Source of the DNA: an uncultured Chryseolinea sp.
Lineage (GTDB): Bacteria; Bacteroidota; Bacteroidia; Cytophagales; Cyclobacteriaceae
Length of the DNA stretch: 10,085 nucleotides
Assembly: GCA_946478915.1 (NCBI GenBank)
Contig: CAMLER010000132.1
Span: forward strand, 1 to 10,085
Reading direction: 5' to 3'
In this document: piece after piece, positions 1-6,512 of the stretch
How the letters are laid out: each line of letters starts with the position of its first letter
Numbering within the stretch: the first letter of the stretch is position 1
Position numbers and translations under genes: made by a program
Notes under the pieces: generated by a model
What the model saw: the letters and a program-made list of their open reading frames with translations, nothing else
What the model was told of the DNA's origin: nothing
The model's database searches: none

Positions 1-598
1 CTCGTCTCCGGAGGCCAACGGTATTGATACCCGCATATGTAAGCGGCTCCCGGGCGGCTTTCGTGAATGGGGGAACGTCTTTCCGTACAAGCGATCCTCC
101 GGACAGCATAACATGTGCGCCGACCTTAACAAATTGATGAAGGGCACTCGCACCACCGATAATCGCCCAATCATCGATTGTTACATGACCTGCAACCTGC
201 ACTGTATTAACCAGGATACAATTGTTGCCAACAAGGCAATCGTGAGCTACGTGAACGTACGCCATCAACAGACAATTATTGCCAATCACAGTTTTAAACT
301 TATCTGTCGTACCGCGGCTGATTGTTACAGCCTCACGTACGACGGTATTATCACCAATGATAGTTTGAGTTTTCTCTCCGGCAAACTTCAGATCCTGAGG
401 TATGGAAGATATTGAGGCTCCTGGAAAAACTTTTACGTTCTTTCCCAAACGCGAACCATCCCAAATTATTGCATTCGTGCCGATCCAGCAGTCATCACCA
501 ATTACTACATCTTTTTGAACGGTTGCGAATGGCTCGATAGTAACGTTGTTACCAATTTGAGCATCAGGATGTACGTTAGCGTGTGGAAATCTGCTCAT
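1..598 (-). CDS. lpxA: LpxA, acyl-ACP--UDP-N-acetylglucosamine O-acyltransferase (3' end cut by window edge)
   Basis: This cytoplasmic enzyme transfers a 3-hydroxyacyl chain from ACP to the 3-OH of UDP-GlcNAc, the first step of lipid A synthesis. About 199 N-terminal residues are visible; E. coli LpxA has 262, so roughly a quarter is missing beyond the left edge. The visible part is hexapeptide repeats of the left-handed beta-helix type (HPDAQIG, IGDDCWIG, IGNNCLL). The segment HVAHDC carries His119, which aligns with the catalytic His125 of E. coli. The stretches AIIGGASALHQF and VGAHVM, and the DVPPF that follows, are typical of LpxA rather than LpxD. Gly167 aligns with E. coli Gly173, the acyl-chain ruler position. 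The ATG start at 598-596 overlaps the stop of lpxC/fabZ as ATGA, so translation is probably coupled. Family assignment is firm. Confidence 0.96.
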   Translation of the reverse strand, partial: MSRFPHANVHPDAQIGNNVTIEPFATVQKDVVIGDDCWIGTNAIIWDGSRLGKNVKVFPGASISSIPQDLKFAGEKTQTIIGDNTVVREAVTISRGTTDKFKTVIGNNCLLMAYVHVAHDCLVGNNCILVNTVQVAGHVTIDDWAIIGGASALHQFVKVGAHVMLSGGSLVRKDVPPFTKAAREPLTYAGINTVGLRRR

Positions 599-1992
599 GA
601 ATCTTTTCGGACTATACTGGCGGTCATGGTTCCTTCGCACACCAGCGTATTGCCTACATAAGCGCGTCCCGTCATTTTGGCGATTCCGCGCTTTATCGGT
701 GCAAGTAGATCGCACTGTATAACAAGTGTATCACCGGGAAGGACCATCTTCCTAAATCTGAAATTCTCGATGCCCAGGAAGTACGTCCAATAATTTTCGG
801 GATCGGGTACTGTGTTCAACACTAGAATGCCGCCAATCTGAGCCATTGCTTCAATCTGAAGCACACCTGGCATGACCGGATTTCCCGGAAAGTGTCCCTG
901 AAAGAAATATTCGTTAGCAGTTACGTTCTTAACACCGGCAACGCTTTCATTATCGAGGTAAATAATCTTGTCGATCAGAAGGAAAGGATATCGATGTGGC
1001 AACGTACCGGCAATTTTGTTGATATCCATTACAGGAGGCAACGTTGGATTATATTTTGGTTTGCCTTTTTTGTCAGACTCCTGCATTGCCTTCTTTAGCT
1101 TCTTTGCAAAAGCTACATTTGCCGCGTGGCCCGGTCGCGCCGCGAGAACCTGCGCCTTGAGCGGACGCCCCGCTAAAGTCAGATCACCTACAATATCAAG
1201 CAGCTTATGTCTGGCTGGTTCGTTCTTATATCTAAGTTCGATATTGTTCAAAATGCCCTCTTGCTTGATTGCCACTTTTGGTTTTCCAAGCATCTTGGCT
1301 ATGTTGTCCAACTCGTTTTCCTGTACAACCCGATCAACAATTACGATCGCATTGTTCAGGTCGCCTCCACGAATTAAATTGTTTTTGTACAGCATCTCCA
1401 GCTCGTGCAAGAAGCAAAACGTTCTGCACGAAGCAATCTCTTTTTCAAATTGTCTGATATCGGTAATCGATGCATGCTGACTTCCCAGCACGGGCGAGTT
1501 GTAATCAATCATTACCGTAACGCGGTAATCATCCAACGGTAGGGCTGCTATCTCGACGTTGCGCGCAGCTTCGCGATAGAACAGAGGTTCCTGTACTTCA
1601 AAAAAATCACGCAACGCATTTTGTTCTTCGGTGCCCGCAGCCTTCAGCGTACCGACAAACTCGATGGAACTTCCATCCATGATGGGACATTCCGGACCAT
1701 CCAATTGAATAAGTACATTATCAATTTCAAGTCCTGTTAATGCAGCCAGGGTATGTTCGATGGTGCTGACGCGCGCACCGCTTTGCTCGATAGTCGTTCC
1801 TCTCGATACATCGACGACATTGTCGCAGTCCGCATCAATGATGGGTGATCCGGGCATATCTACCCTCTGAAATTTTATCCCATGATTAGGTTTCGCTGGG
1901 ACGAATGTCATGTTTGTTTGTACGCCCGTATGAAGTCCTACACCCGATAGGGTTACCGATTTCTGAATGGTTTGCTGTTTAATATTGAGCAT
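595..1992 (-). CDS. lpxC/fabZ: Bifunctional LpxC/FabZ: UDP-3-O-acyl-GlcNAc deacetylase fused to 3-hydroxyacyl-ACP dehydratase
   Basis: This is a 465-residue fusion of two cytoplasmic enzymes. Residues 1 to about 297 are LpxC, the zinc deacetylase for the committed step of lipid A synthesis. His80 (in STIEHTLAAL), His262 and Asp266 (in HKLLDIVGD) match the zinc ligands, Glu79 the general base and His289 (PGHAANV) the catalytic His. A Lys-rich linker runs from about 297 to 318. Residues 320-465 are FabZ, with LPHRYPFLLID followed by GHFPGNPVMPGV and IEAMAQ; His367 and Glu381 are the expected catalytic pair. FabZ dehydrates 3-hydroxyacyl-ACP in fatty acid synthesis and so competes with LpxA and LpxD for the same acyl pool. 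The fusion is characteristic of Bacteroidota. The gene lies 71 bases after lpxD and overlaps lpxA by 4 bases. No Shine-Dalgarno sequence precedes the ATG; a promoter-like site does. Confidence 0.97.
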   Translation of the reverse strand: MLNIKQQTIQKSVTLSGVGLHTGVQTNMTFVPAKPNHGIKFQRVDMPGSPIIDADCDNVVDVSRGTTIEQSGARVSTIEHTLAALTGLEIDNVLIQLDGPECPIMDGSSIEFVGTLKAAGTEEQNALRDFFEVQEPLFYREAARNVEIAALPLDDYRVTVMIDYNSPVLGSQHASITDIRQFEKEIASCRTFCFLHELEMLYKNNLIRGGDLNNAIVIVDRVVQENELDNIAKMLGKPKVAIKQEGILNNIELRYKNEPARHKLLDIVGDLTLAGRPLKAQVLAARPGHAANVAFAKKLKKAMQESDKKGKPKYNPTLPPVMDINKIAGTLPHRYPFLLIDKIIYLDNESVAGVKNVTANEYFFQGHFPGNPVMPGVLQIEAMAQIGGILVLNTVPDPENYWTYFLGIENFRFRKMVLPGDTLVIQCDLLAPIKRGIAKMTGRAYVGNTLVCEGTMTASIVRKDS

Positions 1993-2008
1993 GTATGTGC
2001 AAAGTGGG

Positions 2009-2040
2009 CAAATTTAAGCTCAATTCCTCAGAATAACCAA
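2009..2040 (-). promoter_or_regulatory. Candidate Bacteroidota-type promoter for lpxC/fabZ-lpxA
   Basis: Read on the minus strand, TTG (2040-2038) is followed after 21 bases by TAAATTTG (2016-2009). This is an exact match to the Bacteroidota -7 element TAnnTTTG at a permitted distance from the -33 TTG. It lies in the 71-base gap between lpxD and lpxC/fabZ. Initiation would fall near 2001-2005 and leave a leader of only about 9-13 bases before the ATG at 1992. It would let the deacetylase and LpxA be expressed apart from the upstream HD-lpxD genes. This is a pattern match only; transcription is inferred. Confidence 0.5.
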
Positions 2041-2063
2041 TTTTGTAGGCCCTGGATGGGATT

Positions 2064-3125
2064 TTAGTCCGTTGGCAGAGGGCCATGCGGGGTTGTTTGG
2101 ACTTTGTCCTCGAGTTCTTTCAGGCGATGATAAATGTCCGGCAATTTCTTGAAAACAGCGTATGATTTGAAGTAGGATCCGAACTCAAACGCTGGAGAGC
2201 CCATCATACGCTGGCCTTCATCCTTGATGGATTTGGAGACACCGGACTGAGCGCCCAGGTGGGTTCCGTTAGGTACCACAAGATGACCTGCAATCCCAAC
2301 CTGTCCGGCCAGCATGCAATTTTCACCGATCTTTGTAGATCCAGAAATGCCGGTTTGAGCTGCAATAACCGTGTTCTTTCCGATTTCAACGTTGTGCGCA
2401 ATCTGAATGAGGTTATCCAGTTTTACCCCTTCGCGTATCATAGTAGAGTCGCCAAACAAAGTCGCACAATCAATGACTGTATTGGCTCCAATGGCTACAT
2501 TATCCTCCAGGGTTACATTGCCAAGCTGTGGAATGGTTTTATAAGATCCATCCTCCTGTGGCGCAAATCCAAATCCGTCGCTACCAATAACAGCGCCCGA
2601 ATGAATGACGCAGTTATTTCCAATACGACTGTCTGAATAGATCTTCACACCGGGATGAAGAATAGTGTTGTTTCCGATAAACACGTTATCGCCCACATAA
2701 ACGTGCGGATAAATTTTCACATTTTCGCCAATGCGCACGTTGCTACCAATATACGAGAAAGCGCCCCTGTAAATATCTTTTCCGGCCGAGGCTGTTTCGT
2801 GCATGAAACTCGGTTGCTCAACTCCGGCTTTTTGAAAACTAACCAGTTTATGATATTCTTCAAGTAGTCGCGTGAAACTTGTGTATGGGTCATCCACCAG
2901 AATAAGGATTGCGCCGACTTCTTTTCGGGCAACGAAATCCTTTTTTACAATAACAGCCGTAGCCTGTGTACTATAAATGTATTGCTCATATTTTGGATTG
3001 GATAGAAAAGCGATCTGCCCTTTTTTAGCATCCTGAATTTTGCCCAACATTTTAATTTTTGCATTGCCATCACCAACGACTTCCCCCCCCAGCATCATGG
3101 CTATTTGATTGACACTAAATTCCAT
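2064..3125 (-). CDS. lpxD: LpxD, UDP-3-O-(3-hydroxyacyl)glucosamine N-acyltransferase
   Basis: LpxD adds the second 3-hydroxyacyl chain, from ACP to the free 2-amino group made by LpxC, giving the diacyl-UDP-glucosamine. The 353 residues are about the usual length (E. coli 341). Residues 1-100 form the uridine-binding N-terminal domain ([17 protein letters not shown]). Residues about 115-310 are hexapeptide repeats of the left-handed beta-helix. The hallmark [10 protein letters not shown] is at 181-190, and NLIQIAHNV carries His244, matching catalytic His239 of E. coli. The C-terminal part (MMGSPAFEF followed by a helical [15 protein letters not shown]) is typical of the trimer's C-terminal helices. 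The gene sits 69 bases downstream of the HD gene and 71 bases upstream of lpxC/fabZ, on the same strand. A run of eight G (coding strand, 3090-3083) falls in codons 12-15. No Shine-Dalgarno sequence is seen before the ATG. Confidence 0.97.
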   Translation of the reverse strand: MEFSVNQIAMMLGGEVVGDGNAKIKMLGKIQDAKKGQIAFLSNPKYEQYIYSTQATAVIVKKDFVARKEVGAILILVDDPYTSFTRLLEEYHKLVSFQKAGVEQPSFMHETASAGKDIYRGAFSYIGSNVRIGENVKIYPHVYVGDNVFIGNNTILHPGVKIYSDSRIGNNCVIHSGAVIGSDGFGFAPQEDGSYKTIPQLGNVTLEDNVAIGANTVIDCATLFGDSTMIREGVKLDNLIQIAHNVEIGKNTVIAAQTGISGSTKIGENCMLAGQVGIAGHLVVPNGTHLGAQSGVSKSIKDEGQRMMGSPAFEFGSYFKSYAVFKKLPDIYHRLKELEDKVQTTPHGPLPTD

Positions 3126-3194
3126 ATTCAGTAGTTCATTAAGATTAGTTCAGTAATAAGTCACCACCAAGAATTTCTAAATATCAGGCAACAT

Positions 3195-4430
3195 TTAAGA
3201 ATGCAGCAAAGATACATTTTTAGGCCAGCAGAGATAGTTTTTTTTAACGATTTTGCTAATGGCTTTAATGTTTGGGAGATCGGAAGCTTGCGCAATGTCA
3301 AGCAATTGTCCGTTCTTCATCAGGATATTTATCTGCTGACCCTCAGCATAGGCTTCGTTTGAAACAACGCCGTGAGAAAAAAGATAAGCTGTTTCTGATT
3401 GAAAGGTATTATACTCTCGCATGATCGCTTCCCTAATATTCTGAATTTCAATTTTCCTGATCGGTTCGGTTGACAATCTAACCCTAAAGAGATTACGCTC
3501 CAGCAACATTCGCGATAGCAATGATAAAATGCTATCCGGGTACGCCTTCCATAATTTTAATGCACCCCATATGTCGTTATCATCGAGATAACCGTAGTTT
3601 GCCAGCGTTGTCGGATCATCGTTAAAATCGCGTAGCGTATAATTTCTGGAGAGGAAATATTTCAAAGGTTGGCTGCATTGTAACGGTTCGTCTGCACGCA
3701 CAAGTGCCTGAGCTCTTCGAATGATGTTCACCAGCATTCGTTCGGCACTAACCGAGGTCTTATGCAAATAGACCTGCCAATACATAAGTCGTCGGGCGTT
3801 CAAAAAATTTTCGATGCTGTATATTCCTTTTTCCTCGACAACAAGCTCGTCGTCGTGCACGTTTAGCATGGCGATAATGCGGTCTACTCCGATCGTACCT
3901 TCCTGAACCCCCGTGAAAAAGCAGTCGCGTTTCAGGTAATCAAGCCTATCAATATCCAGCTGGCTGGAGATGAGCTGATGAAAGAACTTGCGGGGATAAC
4001 TATTCCTGAAAAACTGAATTGTCAGTTGCAGTGCTCCATTGAACTGATCATCCAGTTTATTAATGAAAAGGTAGGAGAGACTTTCATGTTTGATTCCTGG
4101 CGAGAGTACATTTTCCAATGTATGAGAGAACGGACCATGACCAATATCATGCAGCAGTATGGCAATTTGTGAGGCTTCGTACTCCTGGTCAGATATTTCT
4201 ACCCCCTTCAGCCGCAAGCTATCCAATACTTTTCCCATAAGGTGCATGGATCCAAGGGCGTGTTGAAATCGGGTGTGCAACGCCCCCGGGTAAACATATT
4301 GCGTTAATCCGAGTTGTTTGATATGTCGCAGACGCTGAAAGAAAGGATGGGAGATGATCTCGTTGATAAGTTCGCTCGGGATGGTTATAAATCCATAAAC
4401 AGGATCATTTATTGTTTTCTTTTTAGTCAT
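3195..4430 (-). CDS. HD-domain phosphohydrolase (YwfO/dGTPase-like family)
   Basis: This 411-residue protein belongs to the HD superfamily of metal-dependent phosphohydrolases, in the group related to dNTP triphosphohydrolases. Metal-binding motifs are in order: HTRFQHALGSMHL (His52, His57), LLHDIGHGPFSH (His94-Asp95, His98, His103) and SSQLDIDRLDYLKRDCFFTG (Asp159, Asp161, Asp164) followed by GVQEGTIG. The second half is mostly helical and has no named domain that I recognise. There is no signal peptide, so it should be cytoplasmic. The substrate cannot be read from sequence; a nucleotide or nucleotide-derived phosphoester is the usual expectation. It is the first gene of the lpx-directed strand, 69 bases before lpxD, and it diverges from porX across 67 bases. 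An A8 run on the coding strand (3245-3238) lies near its 3' end. No gene symbol is established in this phylum as far as I know. Confidence 0.9.
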   Translation of the reverse strand: MTKKKTINDPVYGFITIPSELINEIISHPFFQRLRHIKQLGLTQYVYPGALHTRFQHALGSMHLMGKVLDSLRLKGVEISDQEYEASQIAILLHDIGHGPFSHTLENVLSPGIKHESLSYLFINKLDDQFNGALQLTIQFFRNSYPRKFFHQLISSQLDIDRLDYLKRDCFFTGVQEGTIGVDRIIAMLNVHDDELVVEEKGIYSIENFLNARRLMYWQVYLHKTSVSAERMLVNIIRRAQALVRADEPLQCSQPLKYFLSRNYTLRDFNDDPTTLANYGYLDDNDIWGALKLWKAYPDSILSLLSRMLLERNLFRVRLSTEPIRKIEIQNIREAIMREYNTFQSETAYLFSHGVVSNEAYAEGQQINILMKNGQLLDIAQASDLPNIKAISKIVKKNYLCWPKNVSLLHS

Positions 4431-4497
4431 CCTGAGAGAAGTTGCCCATCGCGGCTACGGCTTAGATAATAATGGTTAAATTGCAAAAAATTCAACT
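4431..4497. promoter_or_regulatory. Divergent intergenic region between the HD gene and porX
   Basis: These 67 bases must hold, or overlap, the starts of transcription for both the HD-lpx strand and the porX-tsaE-ald strand, unless the promoters lie inside the flanking coding regions. The porX-proximal half is AT-rich. On the plus strand TAAATTGC (4477-4484) partly resembles a -7 element, but no TTG sits at the right distance. I could not identify a convincing promoter on either strand, nor a Shine-Dalgarno site. Confidence 0.4.
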
Positions 4498-6054
4498 ATG
4501 CAAAGATATAGCATTTTGTGGGCCGACGACGAGATCGATTTGCTTAAACCGCACATTATTTTCCTCGAGCAAAGAGGGTATGATATCACCCCTGTAAACA
4601 ATGGATCGGAGGCAGTTGAAAAGAGCGATGAAAAACATTACGATGTTGTGTTCCTCGATGAAAACATGCCTGGTATGTCAGGACTTGAAGCGCTCACCCA
4701 AATCAAGAACAATAAGCCCAACCTTCCGGTGGTTATGATCACCAAAAATGAAGAAGAGCATATCATGGAAGAGGCTATCGGCTCAAAGATTGCAGACTAC
4801 CTCATTAAGCCGCTGAATCCGAGCCAGATTTTGTTGTCGGTTAAAAAAATACTTGACAACAAACGCCTTGTTATTGAGAAAACAAATCTGAACTACCAGC
4901 AGGAATTTCGCAAGATCAGCATGGCATTTCAGGATGTGATGAATCACGAGCAGTGGGCTGATATTTATAAGAAACTTGTGTTCTGGGAGCTGCAAATGGA
5001 TCAGGCAGACAATGCAGGAATGGCTGACGTTCTCGATATGCAGAAGACTGAGGCAAATGCCAGCTTTGCAAAGTTTATTATTCGAAATTACGATTCATGG
5101 CTAAACGATCCGAAGTCGGATAAACCGTTGTTGTCACATCAACTCATGAAACGGAAAGTCTTTCCCGAGCTGGGCAAGAAACCTGTATTTGTTATTTTGA
5201 TCGATAACCTTCGCTATGATCAATGGAAGGTGATTGAGCCAGAGCTAACAGACTACTTTACTGTTGATAAGGAAGAAACTTACTATTCAATTCTACCCAC
5301 TACTACGGCATACGCACGAAATGCTATTTTTTCTGGACAACTTCCTTCGGAAATGGCAAAGACTAATCCTAACCTTTGGGTAGGCGAAGATGAAGATGAG
5401 GGAAAAAATAATTTTGAGGATGAGTTTCTTTCAAAACAGCTTCGCAGAAACAACTTGAACGTGAAGATGTCCTATCATAAAATTAAAAATCTTGAAGAGG
5501 GACGCAATCTTGTCGATACTGTAAACAATCTTTTCCAGAATGACCTGAACGTCATCGTATATAATTTCGTGGACATGCTTTCTCATGCGCGTACCGATAT
5601 GGCTATGGTAAGAGAGCTGGCACCAGATGAGTCTGCCTACCGATCGATCACCAAATCATGGTTCCTGCACTCTCCCCTTATTGATATTCTGAAAAAAATT
5701 GCGGACAAGGATGTGAGAGTTGTTATTACAACAGACCATGGCACCATACGTGTAAAACGTCCCTTTAAAATCGTCGGTGACAGGTCTGTTAACTCAAATT
5801 TGAGATACAAGCAAGGAAAGAATCTAGGGTACGAAGGAGATAAGGTTATGACCGTTCAAAAGCCTGAGCGGTTATTTCTACCAAAATTAAATGTTTCCTC
5901 CTCGTATGTCTTTGCAATCGAGGATCAGTTCTTTGCTTATCCAAACAACTACAATTATTATGTAAATTTCTATAAGGACACATTTCAGCACGGCGGGGTG
6001 AGTATGGAGGAAATGATCATTCCTATAATTTTCTTAAATTCGAAGAACGTGTGA
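4498..6054 (+). CDS. porX: PorX-type response regulator with PglZ (alkaline phosphatase superfamily) effector domain
   Basis: This 518-residue protein has a CheY-like receiver at residues 1-120: acidic pocket Asp10-Asp11, phosphoacceptor Asp54 (VVFLDENMPGMSG), Thr82 and Lys104 (YLIKPLNP). A helical segment (about 125-215) leads to a PglZ domain of the alkaline phosphatase superfamily (about 225-518). Likely zinc ligands are Asp236 (ILIDNLRYD), a Thr of PTTT (268-270) that would also be the nucleophile, Asp359 and His363 (NFVDMLSHAR), Asp413-His414 (TTDHGT) and His498 (FQHGG). Length and layout match PorX of Porphyromonas and Flavobacterium. There it works with the sensor PorY and the sigma factor SigP to control type IX secretion genes; published structural work reports zinc-dependent phosphodiesterase activity on oligonucleotides. 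No DNA-binding domain is present. It starts the operon, and its stop overlaps tsaE as GTGA. Confidence 0.93.
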   Translation: MQRYSILWADDEIDLLKPHIIFLEQRGYDITPVNNGSEAVEKSDEKHYDVVFLDENMPGMSGLEALTQIKNNKPNLPVVMITKNEEEHIMEEAIGSKIADYLIKPLNPSQILLSVKKILDNKRLVIEKTNLNYQQEFRKISMAFQDVMNHEQWADIYKKLVFWELQMDQADNAGMADVLDMQKTEANASFAKFIIRNYDSWLNDPKSDKPLLSHQLMKRKVFPELGKKPVFVILIDNLRYDQWKVIEPELTDYFTVDKEETYYSILPTTTAYARNAIFSGQLPSEMAKTNPNLWVGEDEDEGKNNFEDEFLSKQLRRNNLNVKMSYHKIKNLEEGRNLVDTVNNLFQNDLNVIVYNFVDMLSHARTDMAMVRELAPDESAYRSITKSWFLHSPLIDILKKIADKDVRVVITTDHGTIRVKRPFKIVGDRSVNSNLRYKQGKNLGYEGDKVMTVQKPERLFLPKLNVSSSYVFAIEDQFFAYPNNYNYYVNFYKDTFQHGGVSMEEMIIPIIFLNSKNV

Positions 6055-6512
6055 CAACCCGAAAGGATCGTGTGTTTGCATCGGTGACGCTCGAGGGTTT
6101 GGCGGATGTGGCTCAGGAAATCGTCAGCATGTTGGACACGTATAAAGTTTGGCTTTTCCGGGGTGAAATGGGATCCGGAAAAACCACGCTCATAAAAAAA
6201 GTAGGTGCCGCCGCCGGAGTTGTTGAGACGATAAACAGCCCGACATTCGCCATTGTGAACGAATATGCGGGAGGCGCTTTTAAAAGTATTTATCATTTCG
6301 ATTTTTATAGAATAGAAAAAGAGATTGAAGCAATTGACATTGGAGTAGAAGAATATTTTTATTCAGGATATCCTTGTTTTATCGAGTGGCCGGAAAAAAT
6401 CCCATCCCTGATTCCATTGCAACATGCCGAAGTAACTATTCAGGTTGATACAAATACCACAAGAACAATAGCTATCGCTGTCCATGACGGAAAAAAAGAA
6501 AACAGGTTTTGA
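6051..6512 (+). CDS. tsaE: TsaE, ATPase of tRNA threonylcarbamoyladenosine (t6A) synthesis
   Basis: TsaE is the small P-loop ATPase that works with TsaB and TsaD to transfer threonylcarbamoyl to A37 of ANN-decoding tRNAs. The 153 residues are the usual length. Walker A is GEMGSGKTT (38-46). It is followed by the family signature NSPTFAIVNEY (62-72), the HFDFYRIE segment with Asp84, and FIEWPEKI (110-117) with Glu112-Trp113. The start is taken as GTG at 6051, overlapping the porX stop as GTGA. No ATG lies between there and the conserved core, and a second GTG at 6072 would cost only seven residues. The 3' end overlaps the next gene by 29 bases. Both overlaps argue for coupled translation with porX and the Ald-family gene. 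Confidence 0.95.
   Translation: MTTRKDRVFASVTLEGLADVAQEIVSMLDTYKVWLFRGEMGSGKTTLIKKVGAAAGVVETINSPTFAIVNEYAGGAFKSIYHFDFYRIEKEIEAIDIGVEEYFYSGYPCFIEWPEKIPSLIPLQHAEVTIQVDTNTTRTIAIAVHDGKKENRF

Noticed and set aside
113..415. A 100-codon open frame antisense to lpxA.
   Set aside because: The opposite strand encodes unmistakable LpxA with its catalytic His; this frame has no motif or start signal.
968..1480. A 170-codon open frame on the plus strand, antisense to lpxC/fabZ.
   Set aside because: It lies wholly inside a well-supported gene, and its translation is low-complexity (Ser, Phe, Cys-rich) with no recognisable motif. It is a shadow frame.
3127..3155. Direct repeat TTCAGTA at 3127-3133 and 3149-3155, 22 bases apart, just upstream of lpxD.
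   Set aside because: Seven bases at two helical turns could be an operator, but this is short enough to arise by chance in AT-rich DNA and nothing else supports it.
3126..3180. Promoter-like pattern upstream of lpxD on the minus strand (TTG, 20 bases, TAATCTTA).
   Set aside because: The -7 element matches only four of the six fixed positions, and lpxD is close enough to the HD gene to share its transcript.
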